Program-made: the position numbers and the translations under genes
Shown here: one piece after another, positions 24,115 through 32,764 of the stretch
How the letters are laid out: the number at the start of each line of letters is the position of its first letter
How positions within the stretch are numbered: position 1 is the first letter of the stretch
The notes under the pieces: generated by a model
Told to the model about the DNA's origin: nothing
Seen by the model: the letters and a program-made list of their open reading frames with translations, nothing else
Database searches by the model: none
Source: JACVRW01 sp963826165
GTDB taxonomy: Bacteria > Actinomycetota > Thermoleophilia > Solirubrobacterales > Thermoleophilaceae
Assembly: GCA_963826165.1 (NCBI GenBank)
Contig: CAWGWC010000016.1
Coordinates: 1-64,000, forward strand
Direction of reading: 5' to 3'
DNA length: 64,000 bases

Positions 24115-25793
24115 CTACTTGAGGCACCAGCTCGAGTAGTCGTTCTGGTAGACCGGATGGAACAGCGAGCAGTTCTCGAAGTCCATCCGCTCGGACATGA
24201 ACGTCGCGACCGTCTCCGATCCGTAGGGGGCCACGTACGCCTCGTCGACGGCGTACTTGTCCGCCTCGGCCGCCTGCTCGGTCGCTCCGTCGGCCGGGGC
24301 CAGCTTGACCTCGTCGATCAGCTTGTTCAGCTCCGGGTCGTCGACCCGGCCGAAGTTCTGATTGTTGGTCGGCTGATTCGTCGCCCCGTCGATCAGGAAC
24401 AGGAAGTTCGCCGGATGCGGGAAGTCCTGGAACCAGTTGGTCGGCGCCGATCGCGGCCTTCGTCTTGTCGTTGCCGACGGTCTGGAAGTAGACCCCGGCG
24501 TCGATCACCTTGAGCTTCGGCGCTCAGGCCGATCTTGTTGAGCATGTCGGTGAGGTACTGGCCGATCTCGGGCCGGTTCTCGTCGTTGTTGGTGTAGACG
24601 TCGACCGACTCGCCCTCGACACCGGCGTCCTTGATGAGCTGGCGTGCCTTCTCGAGGTCGCCCGGCTCGTTGGGATCGCCGTAGGGACACGGGTCGAGCT
24701 CCTCGTGGCCCTGCAGGCCCGGCGGCAGGAAGTTGCAGCCCGGAGCCAGGCGACCGCCGAACAGCCGCGACAGCGCGCGCGAGTCGACGCCGTAGTTGAC
24801 CGCCTGCCTGACCTCCTTCTTGTCGAACGGCGGGACGTTCGTGTTCATGAAGAAGTAGTAGGTGTTGACCGTCTGCTGGGTCTTGTAGCGGTCGCTGTAC
24901 TCCGCCTTGCACCTGCGGCAGGAGGTCGGCCGGCGGCGGGTCCTGCATGTAGTCGAGCTTGCCGCTGATCACGTCCTGGGTCTGGCGCTCGGCCGACTTG
25001 ACGATCTTGGTGGTGATCGTGTCGAGGTTGCCCTTCGGGATGCCCGGGATGTTGAAGTTCTTGTTCTTCTCCATCACGAACTGGCGGTTGGGCACCGACT
25101 CGGTGAACTTGTACGGGCCCGACGCCCGGGGGCGGATCGGCGGACAGGTTCTTGAACGGCGTGTCACCCGGCACGATGCCCGCGAAGTTCATCGCCAGGA
25201 CGTTGAGAATCGTGCCGTCCTCACTCGGTCAGCTTGATCGTGACCTCACCGGTCTTGTCGTCGGTCTCGATGCCGGAGATGTCGCCGTCGGGCTTGCCGG
25301 CGTCGATGTACTCCTGCGGCGCCCTCGATGACCAGGAAGAAAGCCGGTGGCGCCGGACTCCAGGTTGAGCACGCGCTTGATGGTGTGCTCGAAGTCCGAG
25401 GCCTTGACCGGGGTGCCGTCGGAGAACTTGAGGCCCTTGCGCATGGTGAAGGTGCACCGTCTTGCCGTCCTCGGAGACCTTCGGTAGCTCCTCGGCCACG
25501 CCCGGGATCAGCTCGGTGCCCTCCACGCCCTCGGCGCGCTTGTAGGTGACCGGCGGCGTGTAGACGAGCCACTGAGGCTCCCAGCCGTTGACGGTGTAGC
25601 TCAGCGCCGGGTCGAGATAGTCCGGCTGCGAGGTCTGGGAGATCGTGATCGATCCGCCCTGCTTGGCCGCTCCGCCCTCGCCGCCGCTGTCGGCGCTGTC
25701 ACCACCGTCGTCGTCGCTGCCGCAGGCCGCCATCGCCGACATGGCCAGAGCGGCGAACACCAGCACGAGAGCTCGTCTCCCGAGGTTCCCCAT
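24115..25793 (-). pseudogene. Peptide-binding lipoprotein (SBP family 5) with eight apparent +1 frameshifts
   Basis: Joined across frames, this is a complete family 5 binding protein of about 556 residues. A lipoprotein signal (ALVLVFAALAMSAMAACGS) gives the lipid Cys. The body includes GGSITISQTSQPDYLDPAL, MRKGLKFSDGTPVKASDF, SGPYKFTESVPNRQFVMEKN, NVPPFDKKEVRQAVNYGVD and the end YQNDYSSWCLK at 24115. Frames change near 25456, 25346, 25316, 25226, 25126, 24917, 24522 and 24446, each time by one extra base. The total of 1679 bases agrees with eight insertions. No substitutions look like decay, so base-calling error is likelier than a true pseudogene. Confidence 0.8.
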
Positions 25794-25848
25794 TCAATTC
25801 CCTCCAGAATTTAAGATTGGACGAGCGGTGTGCTCGCCGGGCGGCAAC

Positions 25849-25854
25849 ATACCC
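25849..25854 (-). promoter_or_regulatory. GGGTAT box upstream of the binding-protein gene
   Basis: GGGTAT matches the -10 element known for SigB/SigF-type promoters and lies about 55 bases before the ATG. A matching GTTT -35 box at the right distance is not clear. A strong RBS (GGAGGG) precedes the ATG at 25793. The adjacent upstream gene encodes a SigB/F-type sigma factor, which makes the match worth noting. Confidence 0.3.
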
Positions 25855-25900
25855 GTTTGCAGCGAGATCCGCCCCCGGTCAATCGAACGAAAATCTGTCC

Positions 25901-26698
25901 TTAACGCTCAGCCGGGGCGCCCGGAGGCGTCCGCATGAGTTCGTCGCGCATAACCTGCAGCGACTTGCGGATCAGCCGCGAGACGTGCATCTGGGAGAGC
26001 CCCACACGCTGCGCGATCTGCGTCTGCGGCAAGCCCTCCTCGAAGCGCATGCGCAGAATCTCCCGCTCGCGGGGTGGCAGGCGGTCGAACGCCGGTTCCA
26101 GGGCCGCGCGCTGCTCGGAGCGCTCGAATTCCTCGTCCTCGTCGCCGATCGTCTCGAGCGGGTCCAGATCCTCGTCCCCGCCGGGGCCGGTGGACAGCGA
26201 GACGGTCGAATAGGCGGAGCCCACCTCCATCGCCTCGAGCACCTCTTCCGGCGTCGTCTTGAGCTCCTCCGCGATCTCGCCGATGCTCGGCGAGCGGCCC
26301 AACCGGCCGGTCAGGCGCTCGATGGCGCCCGACATCGACGCGTTCAGCTCCTGGAGGGCGCGCGGGACGCGTATGGCCCAGCCCTTGTCGCGGAAATGGC
26401 GCTTGATCTCGCCCACCACGTTGGGGGTGGCGTAGGTGGCCAGCGACACCTCGCGGTCGAGCTCGAAGCGGTCGATCGCCTTGATCAGGCCGATCGCCCC
26501 CACCTGTTCGATGTCCTCGAGGGCCTCGCCACGGCCCGCGTAGCGGCGGGCGAGCGAGCGCACCAGCGGCAGGTGCCGCTCGATCAGCTCTTCACGGGCG
26601 CTCGTCTCTCCGCGCAGGTGATAGCGCCGCAGAAGATCGCGGTCCTCGGCCCGGGCCTTCTCGCTCGACGCCTGGGTGCGTCGCTCGGGAAAGCTCAC
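25901..26698 (-). CDS. SigB/SigF/FliA-family RNA polymerase sigma factor
   Basis: A 265-residue group 3 sigma factor. Region 2 reads REELIERHLPLVRSLARRYAGRGEALEDIEQVGAIGLIKAIDRFE, then LATYATPNVVGEIKRHFRDKGWAIRVPR. Region 3 has LTGRLGRSPSIGEIAEEL. Region 4 is a helix-turn-helix: RLPPREREILRMRFEEGLPQTQIAQRVGLSQMHVSRLIRKSL. This class runs stress, sporulation or motility regulons under anti-sigma control. Its GTG overlaps the stop of the anti-sigma gene (GTGA), so the pair is translationally coupled. Confidence 0.92.
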   Translation of the reverse strand: MSFPERRTQASSEKARAEDRDLLRRYHLRGETSAREELIERHLPLVRSLARRYAGRGEALEDIEQVGAIGLIKAIDRFELDREVSLATYATPNVVGEIKRHFRDKGWAIRVPRALQELNASMSGAIERLTGRLGRSPSIGEIAEELKTTPEEVLEAMEVGSAYSTVSLSTGPGGDEDLDPLETIGDEDEEFERSEQRAALEPAFDRLPPREREILRMRFEEGLPQTQIAQRVGLSQMHVSRLIRKSLQVMRDELMRTPPGAPAER

Positions 26699-27090
26699 AG
26701 CATGCCCTTGACCTTGTCGAGGCGCACGACCACGCTGCCGTCGTCGGACTCCTCCACGCCGAAGCCGTCGACCACGGTCTGCAGGATTCGCTTGAGCGTG
26801 AGCCCGACGGGAGGCACGTCGCCGTCGGCCAGCGCGTCGGCAATAGCCCGCTCGCGCAGCGGGCCGACCCGGGCGCGGATCCCGTCGTGCACCACCTCGA
26901 ACGACATCTCCACGCTACCGTCCGGGCCGGCCTCCGCCAGCAGCCGCTCGACGGCGAGCTGGAGGTCGTCGATCTCCTCGAAGCCGAAGTCCACGCGCTC
27001 GGCGATGCCGCCGATGATCAGCCGGACCACGGCGTTGAAGTCGCCCGACAGTGGTGCCTCGAGCTCGATGCGGGCGCCCTGCTCGGTCAA
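26695..27090 (-). CDS. RsbW-like anti-sigma factor (HATPase-fold)
   Basis: A 131-residue protein from TTG 27090, which overlaps the repaired mnmA stop (TTGA). It has the small GHKL fold of SpoIIAB/RsbW: SGDFNAVVRLIIGGIAERVDF, then the N-box-like helix EIDDLQLAVERLLAEA, and a C-terminal GLTLKRILQTVVDGFGVEESDDGS strand-helix. The usual N-box Asn is replaced here and the G-boxes are weak, so it may bind without kinase activity. It is placed directly before the sigma gene, its most likely partner. A continuous open frame from mnmA exists only because of the mnmA frameshift. Confidence 0.75.
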   Translation of the reverse strand: MTEQGARIELEAPLSGDFNAVVRLIIGGIAERVDFGFEEIDDLQLAVERLLAEAGPDGSVEMSFEVVHDGIRARVGPLRERAIADALADGDVPPVGLTLKRILQTVVDGFGVEESDDGSVVVRLDKVKGML

Positions 27091-28530
27091 GAGGGCTCCC
27101 CGATCGTTCCTTCTCCCACCACTCGGTCTCCGTCGAGCAGGCAGGCCAGCTGCCCGGGCGCCGCGCCGAGCGCGGGACGCTCCAGGTCGAGAACCACGCG
27201 GTCGCCGTCGTAGCCCACCACGCACGGAAGCGGGCTCGCCGTGGTAGCGCAGCCGCACGCTCTTCACATTCGACGGCTCGCGGTGAAGACGGACGTCGTC
27301 GAGCAGCACCCGCCGAGTGGCCAGCGCCTCGCGCGGCCCCACCACCACACGGTTGCGTTCGGCGTCCCGCGAGAGGACGTAGACCGGCTCCGGGCCCGCC
27401 ACGCCCAGCCCGCGGCGCTGGCCGACGGTGAAGTTGTGCTGGCCCTCGTGGCGGCCGAGCACCTCGCCGTCCCGGTCGACGATCTCGCCCGGTCGGCGCA
27501 GCCGGGGCCCGCCGTGGCGCTGCAGGAACTCCCGGCCGCCCAGGCCGGCCACGAAGCACAGGTCCTGGCTCTCGCGCTTGTCGGCCACCGGCAGCCCGGC
27601 ATCGCGGGCGAGGGCGCGCACCGCGTCCTTGGTCAGGCCGCCGAGCGGGAAGGAGAGCCGGTCGAGCAGCCCCGGATCTAGCTTGGCCAACATGTAGCTC
27701 TGGTCCTTACGGGGGTCGGCGGCGGCACGGATCAACGGCCCGTCGGCGTCGCGGGCGATGCGCGCGTAATGGCCGGTGGCCAGGCGAGCGGCGCCGAGCG
27801 CGCCGGCCAGCTGTAGCAGCGCGTCGAAGCGCACAAAGCCGTTGCAGCCCACGCAGGGGTTGGGGGTGGTTCCGCCGGCGTAGCCCTCGAGGAACGGGTC
27901 CACCACCTCGGCCCGGAAGCGCTCGCGCAGGTCGATGGTCACGTGGGGCAGGCCCATGCTGTGGGCCAGGTGCCGCGCGCCGGTGACGGCCTGGGGCGAA
28001 CAGCAGCTGGCCTCGCCGTCGGTGGCCGGATCGGCCCACAGCTCGAGCGTGGCCGCCACCACCTCGTCGCCGGCGTCCAGCGCGAGCTGGGCGGCCGCCG
28101 CGCTGTCCACGCCGCCGCTCATGGCCACGAGCGTGCGTCGCGGGCTGGGCTCGAGCGCCGGCGCGCCGGTGCGCGCGGCCGCGCCCAGGGCGCGATGCAG
28201 GGCGTCGGCGGCCAGCTCGGCGGCATGACGCTTGCCGGGCACGAGCCCGCCGAGCGCGGCGGAGACGGCGTCTGCGTTTACGCGAGCGGCGTCCAGGAAC
28301 GCAACGCCCTCCACCAGCTCGACCAGCGCGCTGCCGGCAGCGGTGACAGCGCCGCAGCCATCCGCGTCGAAGCCGGCGGCCGCGATCCGCGTGCCCTCGA
28401 CCCGCACCGATACGCGCACCACGTCACCGCAGGCGGCCCCGCCGGCGGCCCCCGAGTGCGGCTCTCCCGCAAGGGCGCCGTGGCCGGTGGGCCGGCTCAG
28501 GTGATCGGCGAATGAGCGCACGGGGGGCAA
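27087..28530 (-). CDS. mnmA: NifU/IscU-like domain fused to tRNA 2-thiouridylase MnmA (one frameshift)
   Basis: Residues 1-115 resemble the NifU/IscU Fe-S scaffold (GAACGDVVRVSV with C34; DADGCGAVTAAGSALVELVEG with C59; LVPGKRHAAELAADAL). The third scaffold Cys is Ala103. From about 130 a complete MnmA follows: P-loop SGGVDS (138-143), catalytic NPCVGCN (C226) and ESQDLCFVAG. MnmA thiolates U34 of tRNA-Lys, Glu and Gln. Near 27233 one extra C breaks the frame; without it the end reads LPCVVGYDGDRVVLDLE to a TGA at 27087. Start is TTG 28530 or GTG 28521. It lies downstream of aspS. Confidence 0.85.
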
Positions 28531-28653
28531 AGCTAGCGCGGATGGGCACCGACGTGGGAGAGGAAAAAGGCCCCAGCCTGCCGCTGCCGAAATCCGAGAG
28601 TTGGGCCTGCTGTTCGGAGCAAGCTTGGGTGTCCTCCGCGACGGGCCACGGCC

Positions 28654-30528
28654 CTACCGCGAGTGGGACTCCCGTCCCGGTGGTGTTCGGCTCAACATGT
28701 ACGGCCGGCTGGCGTACAGGCTCGGGCCTACGACGAGGCTACCACCGGAATCCGTACGCCGCTCAGCCGGGCCCGGCGGCGGCTGGTCGAGCCGCACCCC
28801 GAGCTCGCGCAGCTGGGCCTCGCCCACCGGAGCCGGGGCGCCGGTGAGGGGATCCGCGCCGCTGGCCGCCTTGGGAAAGGCGATCACGTCGCGGATGGAG
28901 CCCACACCGGCCAGCAGGGCCGCCCAGCGATCGATTCCGAAGGCGATCCCGCCGTGTGGGGGAGCGCCGAAGGTGAGCGCCTCCAGGAGGAAGCCGAAAC
29001 GCTCGCGCGCCTCCTCCGGGCCGATGCCGAGCGCGCCGAAGACCTTCTGCTGCACCTCCGGCGTGTTGATCCGGATGGAGCCGCCACCGATCTCCCAGCC
29101 GTCGAGCACCACGTCGTAGGCCCGTGAGCGCCAGCTGCCGGGATCGCCGTCGAGGTCGCCGGTGGGCGCCGTGAACGGGTGGTGGAGCGCGTCGAACCGG
29201 CCCTCGTCCTCGTTCCAATCGAACATCGGGAAGTCGGTGACCCAGAACAGGTCGTGGCCCTCGGGCTCGCGCTCGGCCACCTCAGGTCGCAGCGCGCCGA
29301 GCACCTTTGCCGCCACCTCGGCGGTGTCCGCCACGACGAGGACGGCGTCGCCCTCACGCGCGCCGAGCGCCTCAGTCGCCACGCGCACCTCGTCGTCCGA
29401 CAGGAACTTGGCTATGGGCGAGCGCCAGCTCCCCTCCCCTTCGACGACCGCCCAGGCCAGACCCTTCGCGCCCAGCGACTGGGCCCTTTCGGTGAGATTG
29501 TCGAAGCGGCTCCTCGGCCACTCGCCTCCAGCCTTGATCGCCCGCACCACGCCTCCCGCCTCGACGGCGCCGCGGAACACCTTGAACTCGCTGCCGGCGA
29601 ACACGCTCGAGAGGTCGGTGATCTCCACTCCCAGGCGGCGGTCGGGCCGGTCCGAGCCGTAGCGCAGCATCACCTCGTCGTAGGTCACCCGCTCGACGGG
29701 CAGCTCGACCTCGATGCCTCCCAGCCTCAGCGTCTCCTGGAGCAGGGGGTCGATCGTGGCGTAGACGTCCTCCTCATCCACGAACGACATCTCGAGGTCG
29801 AGCTGGGTGAACTCGGGCTGCCGGTCGGCGCGGAAGTCCTCGTCCCGGAAGCAGCGCGCGATCTGGAAGTAGCGCTCCATTCCGCTCATCATCAGGAGCT
29901 GCTTGAACAGCTGCGGCGATTGTGGAAGGGCGTACCAGGAGCCACGTACGAGGCGGCTCGGGACCAGAAAGTCGCGCGCGCCCTCGGGCGTCGAGCGGGT
30001 CATGATCGGCGTCTCGATCTCGAGGAACCCCTCGGCGGAGAGGTGATCGCGGATCGTCTTCACCAGGCGGTGGCGCAGGATCATCTGGTCGCGCATGGTC
30101 TCCTTGCGCAGGTCCAGATAGCGGTAGCGCAGGCGCAGCTCCTCACCCACCGGGTCGTCCTCATCGATCTGGAAGGGTGGTGTCTGAGCGTCGGCGAGCT
30201 GCTCGAACCCGGACACCACCAGCTCCACCTCGCCGGTGGGCAGGTCCGGGTTCACGGCCGCCGGGTCGCGGCCCACGAGCTCGCCCTCGGCCGTCAGAAC
30301 GTCCTCGGCCCGCAGAGCGCCCGCCGCGGCGTGCGCCTCCGGCGCATCCTCGGGGCGGAACACGAGCTGCAACAGGCCGGTGCGATCGCGAACGTCGATG
30401 AAGATCAGGCCGCCGTGGTCGCGGCGGCGGTGCACCCAGCCGGCCACCCTCACGCGGCCGCCGACGTCCTCGGTGCGCAGCTCCCCCGCCCAGTGCGAGC
30501 GGTAGCGGTTCGAGCGAGGGGCCTTCAT
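28654..30528 (-). CDS. aspS: Aspartyl-tRNA synthetase (bacterial type)
   Basis: A 624-residue class IIb synthetase: N-terminal OB-fold anticodon-binding domain (VRVAGWVHRRRDHGGLIFIDVRDRTG), motif 2 FQIARCFRDEDFRADRQPEFTQLDLEMSF, the bacterial GAD insertion (about 290-400), and motif 3 GIAFGIDRWAALLAG. After the usual end (LRELGVRL) there are about 45 extra residues rich in P, S and R, perhaps a lineage extension or a lost stop. The ATG overlaps the hisS stop (ATGA). The GAD insertion is usual for bacterial AspRS and does not itself tell whether it is discriminating or non-discriminating. Confidence 0.95.
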   Translation of the reverse strand: MKAPRSNRYRSHWAGELRTEDVGGRVRVAGWVHRRRDHGGLIFIDVRDRTGLLQLVFRPEDAPEAHAAAGALRAEDVLTAEGELVGRDPAAVNPDLPTGEVELVVSGFEQLADAQTPPFQIDEDDPVGEELRLRYRYLDLRKETMRDQMILRHRLVKTIRDHLSAEGFLEIETPIMTRSTPEGARDFLVPSRLVRGSWYALPQSPQLFKQLLMMSGMERYFQIARCFRDEDFRADRQPEFTQLDLEMSFVDEEDVYATIDPLLQETLRLGGIEVELPVERVTYDEVMLRYGSDRPDRRLGVEITDLSSVFAGSEFKVFRGAVEAGGVVRAIKAGGEWPRSRFDNLTERAQSLGAKGLAWAVVEGEGSWRSPIAKFLSDDEVRVATEALGAREGDAVLVVADTAEVAAKVLGALRPEVAEREPEGHDLFWVTDFPMFDWNEDEGRFDALHHPFTAPTGDLDGDPGSWRSRAYDVVLDGWEIGGGSIRINTPEVQQKVFGALGIGPEEARERFGFLLEALTFGAPPHGGIAFGIDRWAALLAGVGSIRDVIAFPKAASGADPLTGAPAPVGEAQLRELGVRLDQPPPGPAERRTDSGGSLVVGPSLYASRPYMLSRTPPGRESHSR

Positions 30529-31763
30529 CGAAGCGTCTCGCGGACCATCTCCACCGCCTCGTCGGGGTCGCCGGCCTGGCGCTGGTCGCCGCTGTCCATG
30601 TCCTTCACGTCGATGGCGTCGCCGAGGATCACCGTGGCCCGCGCCCCGATGCGATCGGCCTGCTTGAGCTGGCCCTTGAGCGAGCGGCCGGCCTGTTCGA
30701 TCTCGACCCGGATGCCCTCGTCACGCAGTCTGCGGGCCAGCGCGAAGGCCGACCGGGCGCTGTCCGGCTTGGCCAGCGCGATGTACACGCGCTCCTGTGC
30801 GTCCGGCTCCTCCGAGGAGGCCAGCAGGATGCGCTCGACTCCGGCCGCGAAGCCCACCCCGGGAGTGGACGGCCCACCGAGCTGCTCGACCAGCCCGTCG
30901 TAGCGTCCGCCGCCGCCGAGAGCCGCCTGTGCTCCCAGCCGCGGTGACTCGAGCTCGAACACGGTGCGCGTGTAGTAGTCGAGCCCGCGAACCAGGGTCG
31001 AATCGAGCTCGTACTCGAGGCCGGCGGCGTCGAGCAGCGCGCGTACGGCGGCGAAGTGCTCGGCGTCGTCGGGGCTCAGGCGGTCGAGCAGGCGGGGTGC
31101 CTCGGTCATCACCGCGCGCGTGCCCTCATGATCGGCGTCGAAGGCCCGCAGCGGGTTCTGATCGAGGCGCTCGCGCACCTCCCCCGACAGCTCCTGCTCG
31201 CGCGCGCGAAGGAAACCGGCGAGCTCCTCGAGATACTCGGCGCGGGTCTCGGGTGTGCCGAGGCTCGCCAGCCGTACTCGCGCAGGGCCCGCCCCCGCGC
31301 GGTCCACGATCTCGGCCAGCAGCAGGATCAGCTCGGCGTCGAGGCTGGGATCGTCGGAGCCGAGTGCCTCCGCGTCGAGCTGGGTGAACTGGCGAAAGCG
31401 GCCGGCCTGCGGCGCCTCGTGGCGAAAGAACGGGCCCCAGGTCCACAGCTTCACCGGCTGGGCCTGCTTGTGCATGCCGTGCTCGGCGTAGGCGCGGCAG
31501 ATCCCCGCCGTGTTCTCGGGCCTGAGCGTGAGCGAGCGGCCGGCCTTGTCCTCGAAGGTGAACATCTCCTTCTGAACGATGTCCGTGGACTCCCCCACCC
31601 CGCGCGCGAACAGCTCCGTGTCCTCGAACACCGGCGTCTCGTAGGGCTCGTAGCCGGCGCGCCCGAGCACCTCGGCGGCGAGGCGCTGGAGCGCGAGCCG
31701 CCGGCGCGCGACGGCGGGCGGGACGTCCTGGGTCCCGCGCGGCGCCTGCAGCTTTGGGCTCAC
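30525..31763 (-). CDS. hisS: Histidyl-tRNA synthetase
   Basis: A 412-residue class II synthetase from GTG 31763, which overlaps the stop of the MBL gene (GTGA). It begins KLQAPRGTQDVPP, has motif 2 TLRPENTAGICRAYAEHG and GPFFRHEAPQAGRFRQFTQLDAE. The His-binding LVRGLDYYTRTVFE and GGGGRYDGL follow, then motif 3 GVGFAAGVERILL. The C-terminal 90 residues form the anticodon-binding domain. It is in one unit with aspS, the usual actinobacterial arrangement. Confidence 0.96.
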   Translation of the reverse strand: MSPKLQAPRGTQDVPPAVARRRLALQRLAAEVLGRAGYEPYETPVFEDTELFARGVGESTDIVQKEMFTFEDKAGRSLTLRPENTAGICRAYAEHGMHKQAQPVKLWTWGPFFRHEAPQAGRFRQFTQLDAEALGSDDPSLDAELILLLAEIVDRAGAGPARVRLASLGTPETRAEYLEELAGFLRAREQELSGEVRERLDQNPLRAFDADHEGTRAVMTEAPRLLDRLSPDDAEHFAAVRALLDAAGLEYELDSTLVRGLDYYTRTVFELESPRLGAQAALGGGGRYDGLVEQLGGPSTPGVGFAAGVERILLASSEEPDAQERVYIALAKPDSARSAFALARRLRDEGIRVEIEQAGRSLKGQLKQADRIGARATVILGDAIDVKDMDSGDQRQAGDPDEAVEMVRETLR

Positions 31764-32398
31764 CGCGCGAGCTCGGTGAGGAACGGGTTGGAGGCCCGCT
31801 CGGCGCCGAGGCTCGTGGTGGCCATGTGGCCGGGATAGACGGCGGTCTGCTCCGGCAGGGTGTCGATCAGCATCCGGATCGACTCGAGCAGCGTCGCATG
31901 GTCGCCTCCGGGAAGGTCGGTGCGCCCTATCGACTGCTGGAAGAGCACGTCGCCGGAGAGGATCGCCTGCTCGTCGGGAATGGAGAACGTCACGTGCCCC
32001 GGGCTGTGGCCCGGGGTGAAGAGCACGTCGATCTCGAAGCCCGCGAGCTCGAGCCGCTCGCCGCCGTTCAGCGTGTGCTCGGCCTCGTAATCCTCGAACG
32101 GGCCGAAGCCCGGCCAGGGAACGAACGAGTTGATGTCGGCCAGCACGAAGGCCTCGATCTCGGGCACCCACACCTCGGCCCCCGTGGCCCTGGCCACCGG
32201 CGCCACCGCACCCACGTGGTCGAAGTGGGTGTGCGTCAGCAGGATGCCGTCGAGGGTGACGCCGAGGGCGTCGATGGCGCCGAGCAGCGTGTCGGCCTCG
32301 TCGCCGGGGTCCACGATCAGCGCACGGTCGGACCCCTCACGCCGGATGAGGTAGGTGTTCTCGGCCACCGGGCCGACCGTGAACATCCGGACGTCCAC
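31760..32398 (-). CDS. MBL-fold metal-dependent hydrolase (glyoxalase II-like)
   Basis: A 212-residue metallo-beta-lactamase fold protein. The metal motif T-H-x-H-x-D-H is clear (LTHTHFDHVGAV, about 75-86), followed by the His in PGHSPGHVTF, the Asp in ILSGDVLFQQSIGRTDL and the last His in YPGHM. The sequence resembles the YcbL/GloB-like branch that hydrolyses S-lactoylglutathione or related thioesters. In actinobacteria it is often the gene just before hisS, as here. Confidence 0.9.
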   Translation of the reverse strand: MDVRMFTVGPVAENTYLIRREGSDRALIVDPGDEADTLLGAIDALGVTLDGILLTHTHFDHVGAVAPVARATGAEVWVPEIEAFVLADINSFVPWPGFGPFEDYEAEHTLNGGERLELAGFEIDVLFTPGHSPGHVTFSIPDEQAILSGDVLFQQSIGRTDLPGGDHATLLESIRMLIDTLPEQTAVYPGHMATTSLGAERASNPFLTELAR

Positions 32399-32400
32399 GG

Positions 32401-32751
32401 CTACTTGCCTGCCGCTTTTCGCTTCTGCCGGAAGTTGTAGATCAGCAGGTCGGTGCCGTAGCCGAGCGGGATGTAGAGCAGGAACATCACGCCCGCGAGG
32501 GCGATGCCGGCCGTGATGGGGCGGTTGAACAGCAGCACCACGAGCACGCCGAACACGGCCGCGGCGATCGCGGCACGATTGATCGCGCCCTTCCAGTTCG
32601 GCGGCTTGGACATACGGTCCTCGCGGCGCTGGCGGGCCACCGACTTGGCGTCGGTGCGGTTCTGGTTGCGTCCGGTGCGGCCCGAGCGCTCGATGGTGCC
32701 CGCGGGAGTACCGCGATGCTTGCGGGTGCGCTTGCGTTTGGTCTGGGCCAC
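32401..32751 (-). CDS. Small basic membrane protein of unknown function
   Basis: A 116-residue protein. The first 55 residues are very basic (KRKRTRKHRGTPAGTIERSGRTGR), followed by two hydrophobic helices (about 58-76 and 80-98) and a basic tail. It may bind nucleic acid or ribosomes at the membrane, but I recognise no family. It ends three bases before the MBL start, so it probably leads that operon. Confidence 0.65.
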   Translation of the reverse strand: MAQTKRKRTRKHRGTPAGTIERSGRTGRNQNRTDAKSVARQRREDRMSKPPNWKGAINRAAIAAAVFGVLVVLLFNRPITAGIALAGVMFLLYIPLGYGTDLLIYNFRQKRKAAGK

Positions 32752-32764
32752 TTACCGGTCTACG

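Noticed and set aside
24115..25793. Programmed +1 frameshifting in the peptide-binding protein
   Set aside because: Eight programmed sites in one transporter gene is not credible, there is no shared slippery sequence, and the pattern fits insertion errors.
26695..28530. A genuine MnmA-anti-sigma fusion protein
   Set aside because: The continuous frame exists only because of one extra C near 27233; the correct frame gives a normal MnmA end and a TTGA overlap.
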